Position numbers and translations under genes: made by a program. A stretch of DNA of 64,000 bases from an uncultured Winogradskyella sp. (lineage in GTDB: Bacteria > Bacteroidota > Bacteroidia > Flavobacteriales > Flavobacteriaceae). The stretch covers positions 371,932-435,931 of the forward strand of contig NZ_CANLYI010000003.1 in NCBI RefSeq assembly GCF_947495255.1. Reading direction: 5' to 3'. This document shows positions 25,603-34,469 of the stretch, in pieces (the stretch's first letter is position 1; each line of letters starts with the position of its first letter). Below the pieces are notes generated by a model. It was not told the DNA's origin. It did not search any database and was given only the letters and a program-made list of their open reading frames with translations.

Positions 25603-26640
25603 ATGAAAAATATTAAAACTAGTCTATGCCTGTTTATCATACTGTTTACTTTTAGTTGTAGTGATAATAGTTCGTCAAGTTCATCAGGAAGCACAATTAC
25701 TCCACAATATGCATATATTACAGATGGTACAGATTTAAAAATTATAGATGTATCTACACCAACAACACCAACTTTGGTAAATAGTATTGCTATTAATACA
25801 TCTTATTTTGTAAGTGTTTCACCAAACGTCGCTTACGTTGCTCAATACGATGCTATTGAACCATATATTAGTTTAGTAGATATTAGTAATCCAGTGTTTC
25901 CTTCAATAGCAACTACAATACCAAAAGATAATACGCTTGCTTTTAGTTTGTTAAGTGATATGTACACGGTTAATGGTATTGGCTATCTAACAGATATTTA
26001 CAGAGGCTTGCACGTTGTGGATTTAGTAAATCTAAACTTCAGTTCTCAAGTTAATTTGGGAGGCGATGCTATGAGTTTAACAAAGATTCAGAATGAATTA
26101 TTTGTAATAGATCAAGCCAACGGATTGCATTCTTATGAAGTAACCAATCCTGGTACTCCAACTGCAACAGGAATATTTAATACTACAGATATAGATATTG
26201 CTTCTTATGGAGATTCTCCTTTTGGGCAATATCACAGTTGGGTAGAAACAGATGGCACATATGTTTATGTTGCAAATACTATTGATAAAAAAATTAAACA
26301 GTTTGATGCTAGTTCATTAACCTTAGTAAATGAGGTGAATATTGAAGGTTATCCAACGGCTTTTGCAATACATAATGGTTATGCTTATATAACGATGAAA
26401 GCTAGTGCAAATGCACCACTACAATCTAGTTCTGATAGTGTTAGAATGTACGATTTAGCGACGTTATCGTTACAAGATATGAAAATCCTTTCTAGAGCCA
26501 GTGGTGTTGCATTAAGTGGGAATTACGCCTATGTGACAGATGCAGATGGATTACATATTTATGATATAAGTAGTAGTACTTTTAATTTACAATCTTCATT
26601 ACAAATTGGCTTTGGCAACTTTGTAGCACTTGGCCAATAA
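25603..26640 (+). CDS. LVIVD-repeat beta-propeller lipoprotein
   Basis: 345 residues. The lipoprotein signal ends in FSC (Cys19), followed by a Ser-rich linker. The mature protein is a series of about 40-residue repeats containing LKIIDVSTP, ISLVDISNP, LHVVDLVN, VRMYDLA and LHIYDIS: the LVIVD motif of seven-bladed surface beta-propellers. No catalytic motif. It is the first of five consecutive lipoprotein genes (to 29107) leading to a two-component system. Likely cell-surface binding or adhesion role; ligand unknown. Confidence 0.85.
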   Translation: MKNIKTSLCLFIILFTFSCSDNSSSSSSGSTITPQYAYITDGTDLKIIDVSTPTTPTLVNSIAINTSYFVSVSPNVAYVAQYDAIEPYISLVDISNPVFPSIATTIPKDNTLAFSLLSDMYTVNGIGYLTDIYRGLHVVDLVNLNFSSQVNLGGDAMSLTKIQNELFVIDQANGLHSYEVTNPGTPTATGIFNTTDIDIASYGDSPFGQYHSWVETDGTYVYVANTIDKKIKQFDASSLTLVNEVNIEGYPTAFAIHNGYAYITMKASANAPLQSSSDSVRMYDLATLSLQDMKILSRASGVALSGNYAYVTDADGLHIYDISSSTFNLQSSLQIGFGNFVALGQ

Positions 26641-26674
26641 ACAAATAACAATTTAACCTAAACAAATAATAATT

Positions 26675-27103
26675 ATGAAATCAATTTTTAAAACAATCCT
26701 TTTACTTGCAATTACACTTACAATCTCTAATTGCGATAACGACGATGGTAGTGCAGATAATCAAGACGATTGCAATTATGCAGGCTTTACTTTTTATGAT
26801 AGTCAGAATACACAAACACTAATACCAGAAGCAGACCTAGTCACAGATTTTTATCAAACGTCTTCTAATGGACCAGAAATAGAAATTTACAAAGCTTCGG
26901 ATCCAGGTGATTTTTGGTTTGTTACAGAAGTTGTTACTAATAATGCTACAGGATCAGGACAATTGAGTGTTGGTGGTACAATTTATAGTGTAAATGTAAA
27001 ATGCCAACGTGCAGGAACTGCTGTTGGAGAAGAAATGCGATATGATATAACAGGTGGAGGAGTAGAAGCAGAATATTGTGTAATTATTGACGTCTTTCAT
27101 TAA
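26675..27103 (+). CDS. Lipoprotein of unknown function
   Basis: 142 residues. Signal ends at ISNC (Cys20), followed by the acidic DNDDGSADNQDD linker common in Bacteroidota surface lipoproteins. The mature domain is small, beta-rich, with three further cysteines (DDCNYAGF, VKCQRAG, EYCVIID) that may form a disulfide. Follows the propeller gene after 34 nt; a hairpin lies just downstream. I do not recognise the domain. Confidence 0.75.
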   Translation: MKSIFKTILLLAITLTISNCDNDDGSADNQDDCNYAGFTFYDSQNTQTLIPEADLVTDFYQTSSNGPEIEIYKASDPGDFWFVTEVVTNNATGSGQLSVGGTIYSVNVKCQRAGTAVGEEMRYDITGGGVEAEYCVIIDVFH

Positions 27104-27116
27104 TATTCAAAACCAT

Positions 27117-27145
27117 AATGTACACTCTTAATTAGAGTGTACATT
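27117..27145. other. Perfect 12-bp hairpin between lipoprotein genes
   Basis: aatgtacactct (27117-27128) pairs perfectly with agagtgtacatt (27134-27145) around a 5-nt loop. No T tract follows, only taaaatta, and the next start codon is 12 nt away. It could be a transcript-stabilising or attenuating stem, or an operator. Confidence 0.6.
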
Positions 27146-27157
27146 AAAATTAGTATT

Positions 27158-27826
27158 ATGAAAAAGCTTAAACTTTTAATAATAGTGTCTATTTTGACAT
27201 TTACAAATTGTGATAATAATGACGATGCTGTAACTACTGTTTCAACTGACGGATTTACAATAAATGCAACGTTTTATGATACCGAAAACGCATATATTAC
27301 CATAGACCAAATAGATTCTAATAATGATGGCCTTCCCGATTATTATAATTTTTTCTTTACTGATGGAAGAATGACAGATACATTTGGAGATGTAGGTGTT
27401 GGCCACGCTTATGCTTATAGTTTAAACACAACTTCAAAATTGGTAAAATTAAAAGTATTGGCAGATACTTCTAATCCTAGTTTAACAACAAGTGCAATTG
27501 CTGCAGGGCAAACTTATGTTGCGTCTAGTATATTAACTAATGGGTTTAGCTCTGGTTTTTCTACCGATTCATTCATTGGATATAATCTACAAGTAAATGC
27601 AGCTTTTGGAACAGATAATGGAATTGATTATTCACACATTTCAGAAAATTTAGGTACTTGGTATTATCCGGGAACAATGGGTCCGACTGTAACAATAAAT
27701 GCTATTAATATTGATTATTCTGCACCAACAAATAGTACAATTGATATAGATTATACGTTTCTGGCAACAGATGGAACTTTAATTTCAGGTCATTATGAAG
27801 GTACTTTAGGAATAATTTTAGATTAA
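27158..27826 (+). CDS. Lipoprotein, tandem paralogue 1
   Basis: 222 residues from ATG 27158; a GTG seven codons upstream is rejected because it lies in the hairpin and would spoil the signal. The signal ends at TNC (Cys19), then DNNDD. Shares with the next gene the segments NATFYDTENAYITID, DSNNDGLPDYYNFFFTDGRM and, at the C-terminus, GHYEGTLG. The DSNNDGLPD stretch has the spacing of a thrombospondin-3/EF-type calcium loop. The domain is otherwise unrecognised. Probably outer-membrane, surface exposed. Confidence 0.78.
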   Translation: MKKLKLLIIVSILTFTNCDNNDDAVTTVSTDGFTINATFYDTENAYITIDQIDSNNDGLPDYYNFFFTDGRMTDTFGDVGVGHAYAYSLNTTSKLVKLKVLADTSNPSLTTSAIAAGQTYVASSILTNGFSSGFSTDSFIGYNLQVNAAFGTDNGIDYSHISENLGTWYYPGTMGPTVTINAINIDYSAPTNSTIDIDYTFLATDGTLISGHYEGTLGIILD

Positions 27827-27855
27827 TCTCAAATCCATTTTTTAATTCATAAACA

Positions 27856-28545
27856 ATGATGAAAACACTAAAAACAATTCTAATATTATTTACAATTTTA
27901 ATTTTTAGTTGTGATAGTAATGATGATGCCCAGACGGATACAGCAACACCTTCAGATGGTTTTATGCATAATAATGTGTTTCATGAAACAGCCAATGCTT
28001 ATTTTGAAATTGATGAGGATGATGATAATCCGGCAGATGGTTTCCCAGATGAGTATAATTTTTTCTTCATAGATGGTCGCATGGCAGATGGAGATTCAAG
28101 TTTAGGAGCACCAACGGATGCTGATGAGTATATATTTACATTAAACACGTCTAATTTTGTTTTTTTTAATTTGAAAGTCTTAGATAATCCAAGTTTGGTA
28201 AATTCGGTTCCACAAGCAGGAAACACCTATAATGGTGATGTCTACAGCGCACCAGGAAATATATCACCAGACACAGTTATAGTAGAAGACTACTTAGGAA
28301 CTATGGAGTCTTTATCAACACCATATTTCATTGATGGACTTGAGTATGGAAATCCATCATCAGATGATTCAACTAATGCACAAGGTCCTAATAATGATAC
28401 ACCATTATTAATAGTGAATGCCATTAATATAAATAGTACAGATCCATCACAAAGTACAATTGATGTAGATTATGTATATGTAAACAATTTAGGTGAAATA
28501 TTTACAGGGCATTATGAAGGGACTTTAGGTGTTTTTCAAGATTAA
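27856..28545 (+). CDS. Lipoprotein, tandem paralogue 2
   Basis: 229 residues, signal ending FSC (Cys19) followed by DSNDD. A clear paralogue of the preceding gene: HNNVFHETANAYFEID, DGFPDEYNFFFIDGRMADG and C-terminal STIDVDYVYV...GHYEGTLG align along the whole length. The acidic loop here is DDDNPADGFPD, slightly expanded. Separated from its partner by 29 nt and from the next gene by 13 nt, so one transcript is likely. Function unknown. Confidence 0.78.
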   Translation: MMKTLKTILILFTILIFSCDSNDDAQTDTATPSDGFMHNNVFHETANAYFEIDEDDDNPADGFPDEYNFFFIDGRMADGDSSLGAPTDADEYIFTLNTSNFVFFNLKVLDNPSLVNSVPQAGNTYNGDVYSAPGNISPDTVIVEDYLGTMESLSTPYFIDGLEYGNPSSDDSTNAQGPNNDTPLLIVNAININSTDPSQSTIDVDYVYVNNLGEIFTGHYEGTLGVFQD

Positions 28546-28558
28546 AAAAAGTTAAAAG

Positions 28559-29107
28559 ATGAAAAAAATAATATATCTACTGTTTGCATTGTGTACTGTT
28601 ACTTCATGTAATAATGATGATGATGGCTCAACTACTACAGGAAATACAGATGAGTATTTTAAGTACACAATTGATGGTGTAGAACGTATTTTTGATTATG
28701 ATACGGAAGGGCATTTAGAAACCGATAGCTCTACAATAATTGATAAGTACGAGATTAATGCTTCTGGTCAGCAACCAAGTGGAGATTTTAGGCGTATTTC
28801 GGCTGTTTTTACTTTTGATAGTTCTGGTTCATTTATGCCAAATACTAATTATAATTGGGGAATTGCCTTAGATAGTAATCCTACGGCTAAATTTTATTTT
28901 TCAGAAAACACTTTTAGTAACCTTTTTGTGCTTTCTCTAGATTTTTCCTCTCACCCAATTACAGCAACTGTAACGTCAACAACATCAAATAATGTTGGTG
29001 ATTATATAGAGTTTGATTTTTCTGGAACCTATTTAGATGATAATAGTGTCACTCATAATATTTCTGGTGTTTGCAGAGTAAAAAGAGATGCAGATCAAAA
29101 TTATTAA
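28559..29107 (+). CDS. Lipoprotein of unknown function
   Basis: 182 residues. Signal ends TSC (Cys17) followed by NNDDDGS. The mature domain begins YFKYTIDGVERIFDYD and ends with FDFSGTYLDDNSVTHNISGVCRVKR, a beta-sandwich-like pattern common among Bacteroidota lipoproteins of unknown role (the VxGxF/SGTY ending resembles DUF-type surface domains). Last of five lipoprotein genes; the sensor kinase gene begins 42 nt later. Not assigned. Confidence 0.72.
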   Translation: MKKIIYLLFALCTVTSCNNDDDGSTTTGNTDEYFKYTIDGVERIFDYDTEGHLETDSSTIIDKYEINASGQQPSGDFRRISAVFTFDSSGSFMPNTNYNWGIALDSNPTAKFYFSENTFSNLFVLSLDFSSHPITATVTSTTSNNVGDYIEFDFSGTYLDDNSVTHNISGVCRVKRDADQNY

Positions 29108-29149
29108 TATAAGAAAGCTTTACTTTGTAAATATATTAAATCAATTCAA

Positions 29150-32014
29150 TTGAAAAAAAACAGGTTCCATATCACAATATATTTTATTTTGATATGGAGC
29201 TTTTCATTTTCACAACAATATACTAATATTTCTACTAAAGACGGATTACCTAGTAATCATGTCTATACTATTGTGCAAGATGCTAAGGGTTTTATTTGGT
29301 TTTTAACCGATAAAGGAATGGTAAGGTATAATGGTAAAGTATTAAAAAACTTTACAACAAAACAAGGTTTACCTAATAACGATGTTTGGGATGCGTTTAC
29401 AACACCAGATGGTAAAATTTGGTATATGTCTAAATCTACACACTTAGGTTACATAGAAAATGATAGCGTATTTTCTTTTCCTAATGAAAATGAAGAGGAA
29501 GTAATAAATCCAATTTTTAGTACACAGATTGATAATAAGGTTTATCTCTCTGGTCCTAAAACCAGTCACCATTTAAAGGATAACGTTTGGAGGCGGTTTG
29601 CAAATCCAAAAACGTCAATAAATAAAATAAAGAATTATACTAGAGTTTATAATAGTAAAGTAAGATATCTAAATGTAGATTTTAATTCAAGCACTTTAAA
29701 TTTATATGACGAAGCATTACATGTTTTGGCTCAATATTCAGCTAAAGATATTATGTATCAAAATGCTTCTCGAGGTCAGATATCAGATAGTTTGTTTTAT
29801 TTAATATCAGATAAAAATTATACTTTTTTAAACTTAAATACCCTAGAGTTAAAAAGTTTCACCCACAAAGGAGAAGTTGGTATAGAGAGGCTTAAGCATC
29901 CAAGAATAAATTTGGTTGGAAATCAAATTCAGATTTCAGGTGATAGTTTTGTCGCTAAATTAGATAAAGATTTTCATGTTATAGAACCCATATTTTTTCC
30001 TTCGGAGTTAAATGCGCATTTCGGCTTTATAGATAGGCAGAATACGGTGTGGCTATCTACATTTACCAATGGTGTTTACAAATTGCCTTTTGTAAAGCAA
30101 AACATAGCCTATAAGTTTACTAATGAAAAGGTTCAGAATCTAAACATTGTAAATCGCAAATTGATTGCTAGTGTTTATAATAAAGGATTTTTTGTTTACA
30201 ATGACTTAGACGAAACATTTAATCCTTATTTAAATTCTAAAGATTACATTTTTGGAGCGCTATCTATTAATAGTCTTAATACAAATTACTATTTGTCGTG
30301 GAGCAGTCTAATTGCAGAAAAGAATGGGAAGCGAGAAATCTTTAGTTTTGATGTATCGATATTTGACTCCTTAGAAGTCAACTCTTTTATAAAAAAGCTT
30401 ACCTATTTTGAATCTCATATATATGGCATTTATTCTTTTGGTATTTATAAATTAGAGCCTAAAACATTAAATATAAAAAAAGACCTTGTTCTCAGAGGTT
30501 GTAATGATTTATTGGTTTTTAATTCTAGATTAATATTAGCAACTAATAATGGTTTAAAAGAATTAAAAAAGGATGCAATAAAAACAATTAGGTTTAAGAA
30601 TGAAAAATTTAATAAGTCTGTATTAAGTATCGTACCGATATCAGAGTCAGAAATTTTAATAAATACGGATGGTTTTGGTAGTTATATTTCAGATTTAAAA
30701 ACAATTAATCCTTTGGTTAATTCAGAGTTTTTGATTGTTCAGAATGCTTATGTAAAGGATGAATCTATTTGGTTGGCAACAAACTCAGGCGTTTTACATT
30801 TCCTAAAAAAAGATAACAATTATGAGTTAATTAGGACTTATAATGTAAATGACGGATTGCCTAATGATAATATCAATTCTGTTTATGTTACCACAAAAGA
30901 TTTAATTGTAGGTGCAAATAATGGCTTAGCAATACTACCAATTCATCAGGCAAGAAAAGATTTATTAATAGATGTACTAATTAATAGCGCAACCTATAAC
31001 GCAGAAGCTATAACAAAAGACCAATCTAGTTACAATTATAAAAGTAGCAATGTTGTTAATTTTAAGTTTGAAAGTATTGATTTTTCTGATGCTAACTTTA
31101 AAAATAAAGATTATCAATATAAACTAGAGCCTTTGCAGTCTAATTGGGTAAAGACTTCTGTGAATACGGTTAATTTTAATAATCTTCAACCAGGAAATTA
31201 TGTCTTTAATATTCGGGACAAGTCGGTTACAAAAACTATTAACTTTAGAATAAAAGCGATGTGGTGGCAGACATTTTGGTTTAAAACTCTGATTGTATTT
31301 CTAGGTGTTTTTCTGGTGGCATTAATATCTGTTATATACGTAAAACGTTCCCAATTCAAAAAGAATCAAAAAATATTTGATGATAAACGATTGTCAGAAT
31401 TGCAATTAAAGGCATTGCGTTCACAAATGAATCCTCATTTTGTGTTTAACTCTTTGGCAGCAATTCAATATTATATAAACGAAAATGATTTTGAAGCTTC
31501 AGAAATGTATTTGGTTAAGTTTTCTAAATTAGTAAGGCAATTCTTTGAGCTTTCTAAAGAAAATGAAATATCGTTAAGGGCAGAAACAACCTTGCTTAAA
31601 AATTATCTGGAAATTGAAAAACTTAGATTCAAAGAAAAATTAAACTTTCAAATTAATATAGATAATAGTTTAGATATTCAAAATACAACAATACCAACAA
31701 TGATTTTACAGCCTATTATAGAAAACGCGATAAATCATGGTATATTTAATAAAATAGACGAAGGCGAAGTTGTTGTAAATTTTAAAAGTGAAAATAACCA
31801 CACTATAATTGTAGAGATTATAGATGATGGTGTTGGTTTTGTAAACACTAAAAAAAGACAAAATGAAAATATAAAGTCGTCTCATGTATTAAAAGATAGA
31901 CTTCATTATTTAAATAATTCTAGAAAGTGGAAAATCTCGTATTCTGAGGAAGAAATTTATCCAAATAGAGATGAAAAAGGAAATAAATCAATTTTTATAA
32001 TTCAAAAGTTATGA
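29150..32014 (+). CDS. Periplasmic-propeller sensor histidine kinase (LytS/YehU-type)
   Basis: 954 residues. It starts with TTG: the codons right after it (KKNRFHITIYFILIWSFSFSQ) form a complete signal peptide and no ATG precedes them. Residues about 22-615 are reg-prop beta-propeller repeats (TKDGLPSNHVYTIVQD, TKQGLPNNDVWDAF, VNDGLPNDNINSVYV), then a Y_Y_Y domain (about 620-700, YQYKLEPLQSNWV), a membrane helix (about 705-730) and a His_kinase domain with MNPHFVFNSL (phospho-acceptor His763) and the ATP-binding PIIENAINHGI. Overlaps its response regulator by 4 nt (ATGA). The ligand is unknown but is sensed outside the inner membrane; the lipoprotein genes upstream are the obvious regulon candidates. 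Confidence 0.92.
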   Translation: MKKNRFHITIYFILIWSFSFSQQYTNISTKDGLPSNHVYTIVQDAKGFIWFLTDKGMVRYNGKVLKNFTTKQGLPNNDVWDAFTTPDGKIWYMSKSTHLGYIENDSVFSFPNENEEEVINPIFSTQIDNKVYLSGPKTSHHLKDNVWRRFANPKTSINKIKNYTRVYNSKVRYLNVDFNSSTLNLYDEALHVLAQYSAKDIMYQNASRGQISDSLFYLISDKNYTFLNLNTLELKSFTHKGEVGIERLKHPRINLVGNQIQISGDSFVAKLDKDFHVIEPIFFPSELNAHFGFIDRQNTVWLSTFTNGVYKLPFVKQNIAYKFTNEKVQNLNIVNRKLIASVYNKGFFVYNDLDETFNPYLNSKDYIFGALSINSLNTNYYLSWSSLIAEKNGKREIFSFDVSIFDSLEVNSFIKKLTYFESHIYGIYSFGIYKLEPKTLNIKKDLVLRGCNDLLVFNSRLILATNNGLKELKKDAIKTIRFKNEKFNKSVLSIVPISESEILINTDGFGSYISDLKTINPLVNSEFLIVQNAYVKDESIWLATNSGVLHFLKKDNNYELIRTYNVNDGLPNDNINSVYVTTKDLIVGANNGLAILPIHQARKDLLIDVLINSATYNAEAITKDQSSYNYKSSNVVNFKFESIDFSDANFKNKDYQYKLEPLQSNWVKTSVNTVNFNNLQPGNYVFNIRDKSVTKTINFRIKAMWWQTFWFKTLIVFLGVFLVALISVIYVKRSQFKKNQKIFDDKRLSELQLKALRSQMNPHFVFNSLAAIQYYINENDFEASEMYLVKFSKLVRQFFELSKENEISLRAETTLLKNYLEIEKLRFKEKLNFQINIDNSLDIQNTTIPTMILQPIIENAINHGIFNKIDEGEVVVNFKSENNHTIIVEIIDDGVGFVNTKKRQNENIKSSHVLKDRLHYLNNSRKWKISYSEEEIYPNRDEKGNKSIFIIQKL

Positions 32015-32757
32015 CAGATAATGTAAAAGCTATATTGGTTGATGATGAGATTTCTAATTTAAAAGGCTTACAAAAAAAGATAGAAAAACTTTTTCCTAAT
32101 TTAAATATTGTTGGCACATATCAAAAACCAGAAGCGGCAATAAATGCTATAAAAGAACTAAAACCGCAACTTGTCTTTTTAGATATACAAATGCCAAGAA
32201 TTAATGGTTTTGAGTTGTTAGAGGCTGTTAAGGTTATCGATTTTCAGGTGATTTTTGTAACCGCTTTTAGTGAATATGCTATTAAAGCATTTAAGGAAAA
32301 TGCAATAGATTATATTCTTAAACCAATAGATAATAATGAACTGCAAATAGCGATTGATAAAGCCTTAGAGGTTATTGAATCTCAAAATTCTGTTGACCAA
32401 AATTCTAGACTTCTAAAATTGATTTCGGCCACAGTATCGGATAATAATAAACTAATTGTGCCAACAGCAAAAGGGTTGTCTTTTATTCCTCAAGATGAGG
32501 TTTTGCATATTGAAGGCTACGAAGGTTATACTAAGATTCACGTAGAAGACAATACAACTTTAACGAGTTCTTACAATTTAGGAAAGTTTGCAAAAAAGAT
32601 GTCTTCTATTTTTTTTAAATGCCATAAATCTCACATTGTTAATATCAATAAGGTTAGGCATTTTGAAAATGAAGGCTATTTAGTTTTAGATAATGAAAAA
32701 CGAATACCTATTGCTCGCGCTCAGAAAAAAGTGTTTTTAGAGCTTTTTAATGCTTAA
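32011..32757 (+). CDS. LytTR-family response regulator
   Basis: 248 residues. Receiver domain 1-125 with the acidic pair Asp11/Asp12, phospho-acceptor Asp58 in VFLDIQMP and the conserved Thr/Lys in FVTAFSEYA and YILKPID. The LytTR DNA-binding domain occupies about 145-245 (GLSFIPQDEVLHIEGYEGYTKIH region, FFKCHKSHIVNINKV). Such proteins bind direct repeats upstream of target genes. Co-translated with the kinase through the ATGA overlap. Partner assignment is secure; targets are not known. Confidence 0.95.
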   Translation: MTDNVKAILVDDEISNLKGLQKKIEKLFPNLNIVGTYQKPEAAINAIKELKPQLVFLDIQMPRINGFELLEAVKVIDFQVIFVTAFSEYAIKAFKENAIDYILKPIDNNELQIAIDKALEVIESQNSVDQNSRLLKLISATVSDNNKLIVPTAKGLSFIPQDEVLHIEGYEGYTKIHVEDNTTLTSSYNLGKFAKKMSSIFFKCHKSHIVNINKVRHFENEGYLVLDNEKRIPIARAQKKVFLELFNA

Positions 32758-32861
32758 CCGTCATTCGTTTATGAGTTAAGAAATTTTCTGTTATAGTTAA
32801 GTAGTTGAAGGTGGTTTAGGTAATTTTATTCTTAATTATTCAATTCTAAAATTCTTCAATA

Positions 32862-34433
32862 ATGATAAAGGACAAAGGTAATAGAATTCTAATTTCAATT
32901 ACCATTGTATTTGCTATTACGTTGCTAACAACGCTAATTACAAATCGATTTATTGAGGACAAAATTGAAACTGCAATCAAAGATTTACCAAAATCAATTA
33001 AGTTAGATTACGCTGATGTGAATTTTAATATATGGACAGGTAATTTAGAATTAAAATTTCCACAATTAACTGTTCTAGGAAAAACAACAGACAAAACTAT
33101 TCTCAATGCTAAATTGAATGTAATTGAAATAAAGGATGTTAGTTATTATGATTATTTAGTGAATAATGAGGTTACAATTGACGAAATAGTTTTAGATCAG
33201 CTTGTTGTAAAATATAAACATAATCCAAAGGTTAAGAATGACCAATACAGTAAGGGAATTCTAGACAATTTAAAACAAATCATTAAGGTTGACAAAATAG
33301 TAATTAACAATGCCGATGTTTTGGTTTTAAACTCAGACACGGATTCAACTCTTTTAAGTATTCCAACATTTAATTTTGAATTAAAAGGACTTCAAATCAA
33401 TCCACGAGCTTCCAAAATTGAAAAGCGGATTAAATATGTGGATTTTAATTTAAACGCTGAAAAAGTGAAATATGCCATTAATAAGTTTGATGGTTTATTT
33501 GCAGACTCGATTCTAATTACTAATACGAATGCGACGTTTAAAGATTTTAAAATAAAAACAAAATACAATAAGATTGAATATTCTAAGATTTTAAAAACCG
33601 AACGTGATCATTTTAATCTAAAAATAAAAGAATTGAAATTCCAGGATACCGAATATGGATTAAGTCCTGATAAAAAGGTCTTTTTTAAGTCAGAAAAAGT
33701 AAAAATAATTTCACCAGAAGCTGAAATTTACAGAGATAAGTTAGTCGCAGATGATACAACATATAAGCCATTGTACGGAACGATGCTAAGGGATTTAAGT
33801 TTTGAATTAGGTCTTAATTCCGTTGAAATTTCAAACGGTAAAATATCCTATTTAGAAAAAGTAAATTCTGAGAAACCAGCAGGACAATTAGGTTTTAAAG
33901 ACATAGAGGCTACAATTTTTAACCTAGGTAACATTAACCAAAATGAACAGACAGAAATTAAGGTGAGTTCAACATTCATGGAGAATTCAGCTTTAAAAGT
34001 CAATTGGAATTTCAAAGTAGCTGATATTACAGACCATTTTGAATTTAAAGCCGATTTAGGATTGTTTAGCGCAGATCAATTAGATCAGTTTACAAAAGCG
34101 AATCTCAATGTGGATTTAAACGGTGAGTTAGAGCAAACTTATTTTACCATTAGTGCTAATAAGGAACTGTCTCGTGTTGATTTGAAAATGAAATATGAAG
34201 ATTTTGAAGTAGCTATTTTAAAAAAGAATGGAAAAGAAAAAAACAGATTTTTATCGAATTTAATTAATTTGATAGTTTCAAATAATAGTGAAGAACAAAA
34301 GAATAAATTTCGTTACGGACAAGATAAACAGGTAGAAAGGGATGTTTCTAAATCTGTTTTTAATTTTGTTTGGTTAAATGTAAAACAAGGTTTACTTACA
34401 GCTATGACAGGTGATGGGCTTCAAAAAGAGTAA
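32862..34433 (+). CDS. AsmA-like (DUF748-type) envelope protein
   Basis: 523 residues with one N-terminal membrane helix (about 8-28, ILISITIVFAITLLTTLI) and a long, beta-rich periplasmic part. The pattern after the helix, IEDKIETAIKDLP...VNFNIWTGNLELKFPQLTV, and repeated amphipathic strands match AsmA/DUF748 proteins, which form lipid-conducting grooves between membranes in characterised members. No catalytic motif. Begins 104 nt after the response regulator. Family assignment is by overall layout rather than by a sharp motif; a role in lipid transport is inference. Confidence 0.65.
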   Translation: MIKDKGNRILISITIVFAITLLTTLITNRFIEDKIETAIKDLPKSIKLDYADVNFNIWTGNLELKFPQLTVLGKTTDKTILNAKLNVIEIKDVSYYDYLVNNEVTIDEIVLDQLVVKYKHNPKVKNDQYSKGILDNLKQIIKVDKIVINNADVLVLNSDTDSTLLSIPTFNFELKGLQINPRASKIEKRIKYVDFNLNAEKVKYAINKFDGLFADSILITNTNATFKDFKIKTKYNKIEYSKILKTERDHFNLKIKELKFQDTEYGLSPDKKVFFKSEKVKIISPEAEIYRDKLVADDTTYKPLYGTMLRDLSFELGLNSVEISNGKISYLEKVNSEKPAGQLGFKDIEATIFNLGNINQNEQTEIKVSSTFMENSALKVNWNFKVADITDHFEFKADLGLFSADQLDQFTKANLNVDLNGELEQTYFTISANKELSRVDLKMKYEDFEVAILKKNGKEKNRFLSNLINLIVSNNSEEQKNKFRYGQDKQVERDVSKSVFNFVWLNVKQGLLTAMTGDGLQKE

Positions 34434-34469
34434 TAAAAATCAGTAATTTAAACAATGTTTTAATATTTA

